Of a stretch of DNA of 64,000 nucleotides, positions 26,549 through 33,502 are shown piece by piece. Source of the DNA: Siphonobacter sp048595215 (GTDB lineage: Bacteria > Bacteroidota > Bacteroidia > Cytophagales > Spirosomataceae); assembly GCF_048595215.1 (NCBI RefSeq), contig NZ_JBMDWJ010000195.1, positions 39,707-103,706 on the forward strand, in the 5' to 3' direction. Each line of letters starts with the position of its first letter. Within the stretch, counting starts at the first letter, position 1. The notes beneath the pieces are model-generated. The model saw only the letters and a program-made list of their open reading frames with translations. It ran no database searches and was not told the DNA's origin. The translations under genes were made by a program, and so were the position numbers.

Positions 26549-26570
26549 ATTTAGACTAATTATAATTAAT
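26549..26570 (-). promoter_or_regulatory. A/T-rich imperfect palindrome, Fur-box-like operator candidate
   Basis: A 22-bp imperfect palindrome (14 of 22 symmetric; left part ATTTAGACTAA, right part TTATAATTAAT) begins immediately downstream of the -7 box, covering the expected transcription start. TTTAGA-type half-sites occur in iron-regulated Bacteroidota promoters, and a Fur homologue is encoded at 40.9 kb. Binding is inferred. Confidence 0.45.
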
Positions 26571-26571
26571 G

Positions 26572-26602
26572 CAAAGGTGCATGATGAAATCATGCCATAC
26601 AA
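26572..26602 (-). promoter_or_regulatory. Promoter of the four-gene HMA/DUF6686/membrane/DUF6607 operon
   Basis: Minus strand TTG (26602-26600), a 20-bp spacer and CACCTTTG (26579-26572) match the Bacteroidota promoter with one mismatch in the -7 box. Confidence 0.6.
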
Positions 26603-26659
26603 GTGATCGGAAAAAATTGTTGAAAAGTTTTTGGATTGGACTTGCTCCGATGTAAAATC

Positions 26660-26790
26660 GTCAGGGAATGATCGGGGCGGAGATGGTTTCGCGTTAGTGA
26701 CGCGAGATTAAACGAAGGGCTTTCACTTATGAACAACATTCGCCCCGATCTGACCACAAGGGTTACAAATCGGGGCGAAGCTAACAATCA
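26660..26790. repeat. Intergenic multi-hairpin element with three alternating CGCCCCGAT arms
   Basis: GATCGGGGCG (26670-26679) can pair with CGCCCCGATC (26741-26750), which can instead pair with ATCGGGGCGAA (26769-26779). TCGCGT...ACGCGA (26689-26705) forms a small hairpin inside. The segment 26661-26705 matches 39255-39299 at 38 of 45 positions, so this is a dispersed repeat family. It fills the gap between the four-gene operon and the SDR-like gene, which has no other content. Confidence 0.75.
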
Positions 26791-26816
26791 AAAATGTAAA
26801 GAAAGGTTGCTGTATC

Positions 26817-27098
26817 CTATGAAAGCGACGATAAGGCAATGAACAGATCCACTTTGCCAAAACGCTCAATGGCTTGTTGAGCATACGCTGAGGGACCTGA
26901 TTCACTGGAACCTATGGTATAACCCAGATCATCCCCACTGCCAACGCCCAGTCGATGCATGGCCTCTTGCAGAGCTTCTTTGTCTTCGTCTACCAAGAGT
27001 ACTTTAGCTCCTTCATTGCGGAGAATTTCGGCCAGCGTAGTGGCTGCACTTTGCGTGCCATTCGTAATGACGGCTACCTGATTTTCTAAACGTTTCAT
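26817..27098 (-). CDS. Truncated short-chain-dehydrogenase-like protein
   Basis: 93 residues that match only the N-terminal Rossmann half of an SDR: LENQVAVITNGTQSAATTLAEIL, then AKVLLVDEDKEAL and VDLFIAL. Full-length SDRs are about 250 residues and have TGxxxGxG; here the glycines are replaced (TNGTQSAATT) and the frame stops where NNAG should come, with no continuation downstream. It may be a gene remnant, or a small protein with a new role. It begins 56 bp after the next hypothetical gene on the same strand, so it may be co-transcribed with it. Confidence 0.55.
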   Translation of the reverse strand: MKRLENQVAVITNGTQSAATTLAEILRNEGAKVLLVDEDKEALQEAMHRLGVGSGDDLGYTIGSSESGPSAYAQQAIERFGKVDLFIALSSLS

Positions 27099-27154
27099 AC
27101 GTAGATGGATTGGTTGTTGGTTTATTTAAAAAGCGGAATAGGATCAATAGTAAT

Positions 27155-27493
27155 CTAGTTAGACTTATCAATTTCAGTGTTAATCACCTTTTTCATTTCC
27201 CGTAAGCCTACTTCAGGTACAGCCAGCCATTTTAAACTAGCAACCATCCCTTCAATATTAGTATGGTTCGTATGACGAGCTTTCCAAGCCTTCCAGGTTT
27301 TTATAAACTCGGCATCCCCCTCTTCAAAGTGACCCCGTTGAACGATTTTTTTTAATGTATCATAGCTATCATTACCCTGGATGTTACCGCCTTTTTTCCA
27401 GACGTTTGGGTGATGTTGGCGAATGTCCTCCGCATAGTGTAACAGATTTTTTAGTGACTCCGTCACTTTGGGCAAGAGTGCGGCCATGTTCAT
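27155..27493 (-). CDS. Hypothetical small helical protein
   Basis: 112 residues, no signal peptide, no membrane segment. It is mostly helical and charged, with Trp-rich stretches (NVWKKGGN, FIKTWKAWKARHTNHTNIEGM, SLKWLAVPEVGL). I do not recognise a family. ATG codons at 27493 and 27487 are both possible starts. It leads the truncated SDR-like gene. Confidence 0.5.
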   Translation of the reverse strand: MNMAALLPKVTESLKNLLHYAEDIRQHHPNVWKKGGNIQGNDSYDTLKKIVQRGHFEEGDAEFIKTWKAWKARHTNHTNIEGMVASLKWLAVPEVGLREMKKVINTEIDKSN

Positions 27494-27618
27494 AAGGGTT
27501 GGTTGCGGAATCCCTTAAAAAAGCTGTACCTCGTGGATTAACTCTTTTTAACAGCTGAATATAAGGCTGTTTTAAACGTAGCTTACGTAATTAGATCAGA
27601 GAAGAAACGCCAGAAGCC

Positions 27619-27960
27619 ATGAAAAAACTACTGATTATAACATTGGTCGCCTTGGGCAGTATACTGACCGGGTGTTCCTCACGCGTTTACTCCGATGGAT
27701 ACGGAGGTTACGGACCTAGTTACGGCGGGTACTACGGACCCGCTTATGGCTACCGTCCCTATTATGCTCGGCCCCGGGTTTACGTAACACCTCCGCCGCG
27801 GGTATACCGCCATCGGCATTATAACAATCGGAGAAATGATATTTATCGCCGGAATAATTCGTATCGAAGAAATGATTCGTTCCGAAACCATAATTCATTC
27901 CGGGCAAAGCCTAATCCTGGAAACCGGGGTGGTGGACCCCGTTCCAGAGGACCGAGGTAA
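27619..27960 (+). CDS. Small Gly/Tyr- then Arg/Asn-rich lipoprotein
   Basis: 113 residues. The signal ends in a lipobox (ILTGC, Cys19). Residues 23-50 are Gly/Tyr repeats (GYGGYGP, YGGYYGP), 50-72 are Pro/Arg/Val-rich, and 72-113 are Arg/Asn repeats (NRRND, YRRNNS, YRRNDS). Low-complexity lipoproteins like this are common in Bacteroidota; the basic tail could bind polysaccharide, nucleic acid or peptidoglycan. Function unknown. It stands alone, with its own terminator. Confidence 0.8.
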   Translation: MKKLLIITLVALGSILTGCSSRVYSDGYGGYGPSYGGYYGPAYGYRPYYARPRVYVTPPPRVYRHRHYNNRRNDIYRRNNSYRRNDSFRNHNSFRAKPNPGNRGGGPRSRGPR

Positions 27961-27962
27961 TC

Positions 27963-27999
27963 AAAAAAGCGGCAGAGAAAACTCTCTGCCGCTTTTTGC
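27963..27999. terminator. Bidirectional terminator after the lipoprotein gene
   Basis: AAAAAGCGGCAGAGA (27964-27978) pairs perfectly with 27983-27997, ending in T5; it serves this gene and metZ, which converge here. Confidence 0.9.
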
Positions 28000-28028
28000 A
28001 TAAACCCAATCAAACTTTTAATTCGCTC

Positions 28029-29222
28029 TTAAACTGTAGCAGCTTCCTGCGAAGCCGCTACTTTGGCTAAGGCCTGCTGAAAATCTTCAATCAGATCGTC
28101 AATATTTTCCAGACCTACCGCAATCCGTACGAGACCATCGGTAATGCCTACTTCGGCCCGTTCTTCTTTACTTAATTTGGAGTGCGTCGTACTCGCGGGG
28201 TGAGTTAGAATGGTACGCGTGTCACCCAGGTTCGGAGAGATCGAGGCAATTTCGAGGTGCTGCGTCAACGCATTAACGGCCTCGAATCCACCTTTTACTT
28301 CCAGCGTAAGAATCGCTCCACCGTATTTCATCTGCTGTTTGGCCAATTCATACTGCGGATGGCTTTCTAAGAAGGGATAATGCACCGCTTGTAAAGCCGC
28401 ATTGCCTTCTAGGGTTCGAGCGAGCGTAAGAGCGTTTTCACTATGAGCCCGCATGCGGACAAACAGCGTTTCCAGACTTTTCGATAATACCCAGGCATTA
28501 AACGGCGATAAAGCCGGACCCGTATGACGGGCGAAGAAACGAATCGGTTCGATCAGATCTTTGCGGCCGACCAGAATACCCCCCAGTACGCGACCCTGGC
28601 CATCCATGTATTTGGTAGCCGAGTGCATCACCAGGTCAGCACCGAGTTCAATCGGATTTTGAATGACTGGCGTGGCAAAGCAGTTGTCAACGGCCAGCAC
28701 GACCTGATGCCGTTTGGCAATGGCTGACAAGGCTCGTAAATCGGTCAGCTCTAAACCAGGATTTGATGGACTTTCACAGAAATAAAATTTTGTGTTTTCC
28801 TGCGTAGCCGCTTCCCATTGGGAAAGATCGTGTCCCTCAACGAACGTAGTCGTTACGCCCCATTTCGGCATAATCTTGTTCAAAATCTGAATGGCGGAAC
28901 CAAACAGGGCTTTTGAAGCAACTACGTGATCGCCCGCCTGTAGGCTTCCGGCAAACGTGGCGAAAATGGCCGCCATACCTGAAGCAAAGGCGATCCCTTC
29001 TTCGCCGCCTTCCAGTAAACAAACCTTACGGATAAACTCGTCCACGTTGGGATTGGAGTACCGGGAATACACGTTGCCCGCAATTTCATCGGCAAACATG
29101 GCCCGACCCATTTCGGCGTCGTCGAAGGTAAAACTGGACGTTAAATATAAGGGAACCGAGTGCTCGCGGTTGTGTGAACGTTCCGCCTGAGCCCGGATTG
29201 CTAGTGTTTCTTTCGATGCCAT
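28029..29222 (-). CDS. metZ: O-succinylhomoserine sulfhydrylase (trans-sulfuration PLP enzyme)
   Basis: 397 residues of the Cys/Met-metabolism PLP family. YSRYSNPNV (52-60) and ASGMAAI (80-86) bind the cofactor phosphate; Lys204 in HSATKYMDGQGRVLGG is the Schiff-base lysine; SPNLGDTRTILTHPASTTH is near 330-350. The pattern fits MetZ, which makes homocysteine from O-succinylhomoserine and sulfide, better than cystathionine gamma-synthase, though the acyl donor cannot be fixed from sequence. I start at ATG 29222; a TTG two codons earlier is less likely. Divergent from an Lrp/AsnC regulator 163 bp away, which may control it. Confidence 0.85.
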   Translation of the reverse strand: MASKETLAIRAQAERSHNREHSVPLYLTSSFTFDDAEMGRAMFADEIAGNVYSRYSNPNVDEFIRKVCLLEGGEEGIAFASGMAAIFATFAGSLQAGDHVVASKALFGSAIQILNKIMPKWGVTTTFVEGHDLSQWEAATQENTKFYFCESPSNPGLELTDLRALSAIAKRHQVVLAVDNCFATPVIQNPIELGADLVMHSATKYMDGQGRVLGGILVGRKDLIEPIRFFARHTGPALSPFNAWVLSKSLETLFVRMRAHSENALTLARTLEGNAALQAVHYPFLESHPQYELAKQQMKYGGAILTLEVKGGFEAVNALTQHLEIASISPNLGDTRTILTHPASTTHSKLSKEERAEVGITDGLVRIAVGLENIDDLIEDFQQALAKVAASQEAATV

Positions 29223-29385
29223 AATCAATCAATGCTATCAAATTTCTGTCTGCAAAGTTCGGTATTTAGTGAATATATTGTGAATTTGTGGTCATAATTA
29301 GAAAACAAATCTAGTAAATGCTGTTTTGGTAAAAGGAATACTCTATTTATGGATGATTTTTACCTGCTAACTAGAAAAATAATCT

Positions 29386-29850
29386 ATGGATCAACTCGAC
29401 CCCATTGACCGCCGTATTCTATCGCTGTTACAAACCAATGCGTTCATTTCCAACAAAGAACTGGCTCAGGAAGTAGGACTTTCGCTCACGCCCGTACACG
29501 AACGGGTCAAACGCCTCGAACGCGAAGGCTATTTAAAAGCATATGTCGCGTTGGTTGACCGCCGAAAAATGGGACGCAGCCTGATTGCATTTTGCCAGGT
29601 TTCTCTAAAGGAGCATACGCAGGCGTTTATTCAGGAATTTGAGGCAAAAATTGGTAGTCTGCCCGAGGTGATGGAATGTTATAACATTGCCGGACCATAT
29701 GACTATTTATTGAAAGTGATCGTGAAAGATATGGACGATTACCGCCGCTTTGTAGTCGAACAACTGGCGGCTCTGGCCCACATTGGCGGCCCGCAAAGTG
29801 TGTTCGTAATGGCTGAGATCAAGGTTACTACGGCCTTACCCGTTGACTAG
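29386..29850 (+). CDS. Lrp/AsnC family transcriptional regulator
   Basis: 154 residues: winged HTH (about 5-60; ILSLLQTNAFISNKELAQEV and LSLTPVHERVKRLEREGYL) followed by the amino-acid-binding RAM domain (65-150; YNIAGPYDYLLKVIVKDMDDYRRFV). Lrp-family proteins sense amino acids. Its position back to back with metZ suggests control of methionine or sulfur metabolism, by inference. Confidence 0.9.
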   Translation: MDQLDPIDRRILSLLQTNAFISNKELAQEVGLSLTPVHERVKRLEREGYLKAYVALVDRRKMGRSLIAFCQVSLKEHTQAFIQEFEAKIGSLPEVMECYNIAGPYDYLLKVIVKDMDDYRRFVVEQLAALAHIGGPQSVFVMAEIKVTTALPVD

Positions 29851-29908
29851 CTATATTATGTAATTGTTAAGAATGTAATCCGTAAAATCATGATTTAGTC
29901 ACATGCTA

Positions 29909-29916
29909 TACTTTTG
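29909..29916 (+). promoter_or_regulatory. -7 box of the DUF2490 gene
   Basis: TACTTTTG matches TAnnTTTG, 20 bp before the GTG start; no clear -33 TTG is seen at the right distance. Confidence 0.45.
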
Positions 29917-29936
29917 TGGGATTTTAATTCTTTTCT

Positions 29937-30716
29937 GTGACTAAGCTACGCGTATCTTTCAAGTTTTGGGCCTGCCTCCTGCTGGGTACTACGGCCTATG
30001 CACAAACCTCTTTAACGCCCGCCGCTCCCTGGGGAAGCTGGTTTATTGGTACGTTGGTACTACCCGGTGGCGATAAAAAATGGGGCGGTTTTGCCGAAGT
30101 ACAGGCTCGTAGTAATGGCGTTTTCCGTCAGTTTTTTTACAATGAAATGAAGGGTGGGGTTACCTACGACATCAATAAAAATTTTACGGTAGGAATGGCC
30201 GGGGGTAGGTACGCTACCTACGATTTTCAGGATTTGTCGGCGGGTCCGTTGAATACGGAAGGTCGGATGTGGGAGCAACTGATTATCAATCAGTACCTGG
30301 ATCGCTTACGTTTCGAGCACCGTTACCGCGTGGAACAACGCTGGTTTACGTTCCGGGATGGGACGCATCCGTATCGCAATCGGATTCGTTACCGATTGAA
30401 CATGTTTATTCCGCTCAACAATAAGAGTATCAAGGATAAGACCTACTTCATTTCCATCTTTGATGAGATTTTCCTAAACCCCAAAGGCCCTACGTTTGAG
30501 CGGAATCGTCTTTTTGCGGGAATTGGTTACCAGTTCAATAAACACTGGACTGCCCAGATCGGCTGGGTGAATCAGACCAATTATAGTCCGGCGAGTTTCG
30601 ACAAGGGGATCTTTACGCCCATTGCCCATTCCGGAAAAAACAACATATTCATTTCCTGGACGTACCGTCTGAATAGTCTAGGGTCAGCTGAAAAATTACC
30701 CTCTTCGGTCGATTAA
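29937..30716 (+). CDS. DUF2490 family outer-membrane beta-barrel protein
   Basis: 259 residues beginning at GTG (29937), with a signal peptide ending TTAYAQT. Alternating hydrophobic strands (FAEVQARSNGVF, NFTVGMAGGRYATY, RFEHRYRVEQRWF, RNRIRYRLNMFIPL, HWTAQIGWVNQTNY, NNIFISWTYRLN) fit a small barrel. EHRYRVEQRW is the recognisable DUF2490 segment. The function of the family is unknown. Confidence 0.8.
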   Translation: MTKLRVSFKFWACLLLGTTAYAQTSLTPAAPWGSWFIGTLVLPGGDKKWGGFAEVQARSNGVFRQFFYNEMKGGVTYDINKNFTVGMAGGRYATYDFQDLSAGPLNTEGRMWEQLIINQYLDRLRFEHRYRVEQRWFTFRDGTHPYRNRIRYRLNMFIPLNNKSIKDKTYFISIFDEIFLNPKGPTFERNRLFAGIGYQFNKHWTAQIGWVNQTNYSPASFDKGIFTPIAHSGKNNIFISWTYRLNSLGSAEKLPSSVD

Positions 30717-30723
30717 GCCAGCG

Positions 30724-30775
30724 ACTATATAAACGAAAAGCCTGATCATTTGATCAGGCTTTTCGTTTATATAGT
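30724..30775. terminator. Bidirectional terminator with 25-bp perfect stem
   Basis: Arms 30724-30748 and 30751-30775 are perfect inverted repeats around TT (core GCCTGATCA). It lies between convergent genes. Confidence 0.9.
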
Positions 30776-30797
30776 TTTGGTTAAGGAAGAAAGACGC

Positions 30798-31679
30798 TTA
30801 ATGATCGCCAAATCGCTTTTCACCCGCCGGAATCCGTACGGCCAGTTTGTTTTGCTTAGGCGGTAACGGGCAGGTGGCGTAAGGCGTAAAAGCACAGGGC
30901 GGATTGATGGCCTGATTGAAATCCAGTACCGTTGTACCATCGGCATTCGGCTGGTCGGCGTATAAGAAGCGACCGGCTCCGTACGTGTCCTTTTTGTTCG
31001 TTTCGTCCCCAAATACGATGAAAAGCTTGTCTTCACCCGTAGCGTCGAGACGGTAGGTTTTTCCTTCGAGTTCAAACACCAGCGTACCCGCCAGTGGCTG
31101 ATCAGAAGTTTGACCCAGAACATTCGTAATGGCTACAGTCTGGGGCGTACTGGGTTTTTCCAGACGAGCCGTAACCCGGTATTTTTCGTTGACGGCAAAG
31201 CGTTCGATGCCGTGGAAGTTTTTCAACTGCTCGCTGTCCAGATCACGCAAACGAATGCCGTATTGATCGCCTCGCTTGATCACTACCCATTTTAAGGACT
31301 CGTGTTGTACGGTATGGGGTTTCGCATCGGCCGTGAAAATAGTTTGCGTACCCGTTGCTTTTTGTCCGTCTACCGTCACCACCGCATCGGCGGTCGGCGT
31401 AAACTGTACGACATCGTTTTGTAACTTAAAGGTACCCAAATGGGCGGCACCTCCGGGAAAAACCACCTTATTATCCGAAGCACTGCCTACCGTATTTTCT
31501 CCTTCTTTGAGCCAGAATAAGCCCGCTAGATTCAGCCAGCCATCTTCACGTTTCAAAGAAGCGACGCGTTTCTGATGCCATTCTTCTAGCCGGGTTTTAT
31601 AAGCCGGATCGTCAGAAATCGGGCGGAATGAAGCCAGTAACAGACTCGAAGCCGCAAAAAGAATAGAACGATAAGTCAT
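30798..31679 (-). CDS. DUF1684 family secreted protein
   Basis: 293 residues starting at MTYRSILFAASSLLLASF, a signal peptide; a longer in-frame start adds 20 residues with no support. DUF1684 features: EEWHQKRVASLKREDGWLNLAGLFWLKEGENTVGS (about 30-65), GIRLRDLDSEQLKNFHGIERF (about 155), then FNQAINPPCAFTPYATCPLPPKQN and LAVRIPAGEKRF near the end. The family is uncharacterised and widespread. Confidence 0.85.
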   Translation of the reverse strand: MTYRSILFAASSLLLASFRPISDDPAYKTRLEEWHQKRVASLKREDGWLNLAGLFWLKEGENTVGSASDNKVVFPGGAAHLGTFKLQNDVVQFTPTADAVVTVDGQKATGTQTIFTADAKPHTVQHESLKWVVIKRGDQYGIRLRDLDSEQLKNFHGIERFAVNEKYRVTARLEKPSTPQTVAITNVLGQTSDQPLAGTLVFELEGKTYRLDATGEDKLFIVFGDETNKKDTYGAGRFLYADQPNADGTTVLDFNQAINPPCAFTPYATCPLPPKQNKLAVRIPAGEKRFGDH

Positions 31680-31811
31680 GATTGAATGCGTTAGCGTGAG
31701 AAAGACGAAGCGAACGGCAGCAAAAGTAATAAAATACATTAAATCTAGTGACTTAGTAGGTTAATATTTTAAAGACCCTGATTTTGCTATTCTTTACTAT
31801 AGCGTTAGAAT

Positions 31812-33065
31812 TTAGGTCTTCCGTTTCTTTTTGCGAGCCGAAGGAAAGAGTACATTATTCAGAATCAGCCGATAGCCCGGTGAGTTGGGGTGTAAGTTCA
31901 AATCGGTAGGCGTCCGATGAAAACCGCGTTGACCTTCCGGGTCGTGACCGCTATAAAAGGTAAACTGACCCCGGCCCAGCTCGCCGTAGAGGTAGCGGTA
32001 CGTAGATTTGCTCTGACCCAGTACCAGTACACTAGGCTTGACCGTAGCTTTGTTGAACGCACTCGTTTGTCCAAAAAACTCCCGAATGGTACTTTCATGA
32101 TTCTGCACGAGCATCGCTGGAATCACATCCCACTTGGCCGAAAAATCGAACAGGGAAAAATACGTATCATCCCCCCAGCCGTACCCCGAAGAAGCGTTGA
32201 TATTGGAAAAGGACATCCCCGGGTAATCTTCGTCGGAAAGCTCCAGTTCGAAATTGTCGAAGGCAATGGTCTTACTGAAATCCAGTTTCGCCTGAGCTTT
32301 GGGATCTACGCCGTCACCGTCGAATACGGAGGGTACAATGTCGAGTCCTTCGGCGGCCAGGGCTACGTCCAGTGATTCAGTACCCGAGCACATGGCGAAC
32401 AGATAGCCGCCCCCGGCACAGAATTCCTTGATGTTTCGGGCAACTTCCAGCTTCAGTTGCGAGACTTTCGCAAAGTGGTACTTTTCGGCAATTTTCTTCT
32501 GAGCCAGCATATCGTCTGCACTCATACGGCGGCGATTCCGACCAAACTGGCCCGTAAAATCTTCGTGGTGCAGGTGTAGCCAGTCGTAGAGGTGTAGGTC
32601 ACCCCGCAGGATTTCTTCGTCATACACGACTTCGTAGGGAATCTCGGCGTAGTTAAGCACCAGCAGTACGGCGTCCGTGTCTTCGAAAGTGGCCTTACTT
32701 ACTTTGATGGGACTATACACGACAATACGGGCGGCTTTGTAGAGTTTTACCGCGTCCATATTCGCGTTCGGATTCGTGATTGACTGGAGTAGGGTAGTCA
32801 CCGCCGCGTCGGAAATGACTTCGTAGGAAACGCCGCGAAGTTTACATTCCAGGTCCAGTTCCTTTGAATACTGCATCAGAAAACTACCACCCCGATAATT
32901 GAGCAGCCAGTCTATCTCCCGATCGGCTTTTAGCTCCCGGTACGCCAGCCCGTACGCTTTGAGATGATTGGTTTGCTGGGCATCCATGGGAATCAGCAGC
33001 GAGTTGGCCCAACTATTAGCAACTACCAGTAGACCTAAAAAACAGATAATCCCGAATGTCCTCAT
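31812..33065 (-). CDS. GATase1-like secreted protein (often mislabelled asparagine synthetase B)
   Basis: 417 residues with a signal peptide (to ANSWANS). LLIPMDAQQTNHLKAYGLAY, WLLNYRGGSFL and the stretch YLFAMCSGTESLD (Cys in a nucleophile-elbow-like turn) suggest a class I glutamine-amidotransferase-like fold. HDPEGQRGFHR, DLNLHPNSPGYRLILNN lie near the C-terminus. Relatives are labelled asparagine synthetase B in databases, but there is no N-terminal Cys2 glutaminase nor an SGGxDS synthetase loop, so that name is not supported. True function unknown. Confidence 0.7.
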   Translation of the reverse strand: MRTFGIICFLGLLVVANSWANSLLIPMDAQQTNHLKAYGLAYRELKADREIDWLLNYRGGSFLMQYSKELDLECKLRGVSYEVISDAAVTTLLQSITNPNANMDAVKLYKAARIVVYSPIKVSKATFEDTDAVLLVLNYAEIPYEVVYDEEILRGDLHLYDWLHLHHEDFTGQFGRNRRRMSADDMLAQKKIAEKYHFAKVSQLKLEVARNIKEFCAGGGYLFAMCSGTESLDVALAAEGLDIVPSVFDGDGVDPKAQAKLDFSKTIAFDNFELELSDEDYPGMSFSNINASSGYGWGDDTYFSLFDFSAKWDVIPAMLVQNHESTIREFFGQTSAFNKATVKPSVLVLGQSKSTYRYLYGELGRGQFTFYSGHDPEGQRGFHRTPTDLNLHPNSPGYRLILNNVLFPSARKKKRKT

Positions 33066-33502
33066 GTTCGTAGTGATTTACCATACCGAAAGCAAAGAGT
33101 AACTGGAAGAGTATCTGTAAGTTATGGAATCCTTTTAGTCTTTCCTATCCATTCGCGACGCAGGCCCGGAAAATCACGATGGCCTGTACTTACAGAAAGA
33201 ACTTACAGGGGTTAGGTAGGGTTAGAGAAAGGAGTTTATGGGGAATCGATGGTGATCGCTCGTCAGTTGTTACGTTGATCGTTGCTGGTTGTTAGGGGGT
33301 AGTAATTTTCTTTTCGGGTAATAGATACTCGAATCCAGCTTAGCTGCTTAGCAAAGTGGAAAGAGTACGAGGATGGAATAGAGTATCTGTCATTGCCCTA
33401 ACGCTTAAAAAGCAACAAGCACCTTTACCGTTCCCTCAGTACCTTTGGTTTTTGAAAAGACTGGAGCTTTATTCAGTTTTGCCGAGCTTCTTACTCTTTA
33501 TT
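33066..33502. other. 437-bp divergent intergenic region
   Basis: No gene is visible. GAGTATCTGT occurs twice (around 33109 and 33380). A helicase -7 box, TACCTTTG, lies at 33440-33447. The upstream half may hold the promoter of the GATase-like gene, but no consensus match is seen. Confidence 0.5.
33440..33447 (+). promoter_or_regulatory. -7 box of the helicase gene
   Basis: TACCTTTG matches TAnnTTTG and lies 55 bp before the chosen ATG. It is downstream of the earlier in-frame ATG at 33356, which supports the shorter protein. Confidence 0.5.

Noticed and set aside
31812..33065. Asparagine synthetase B
   Set aside because: No glutaminase Cys2 or SGGxDS loop; the label is inherited database annotation.
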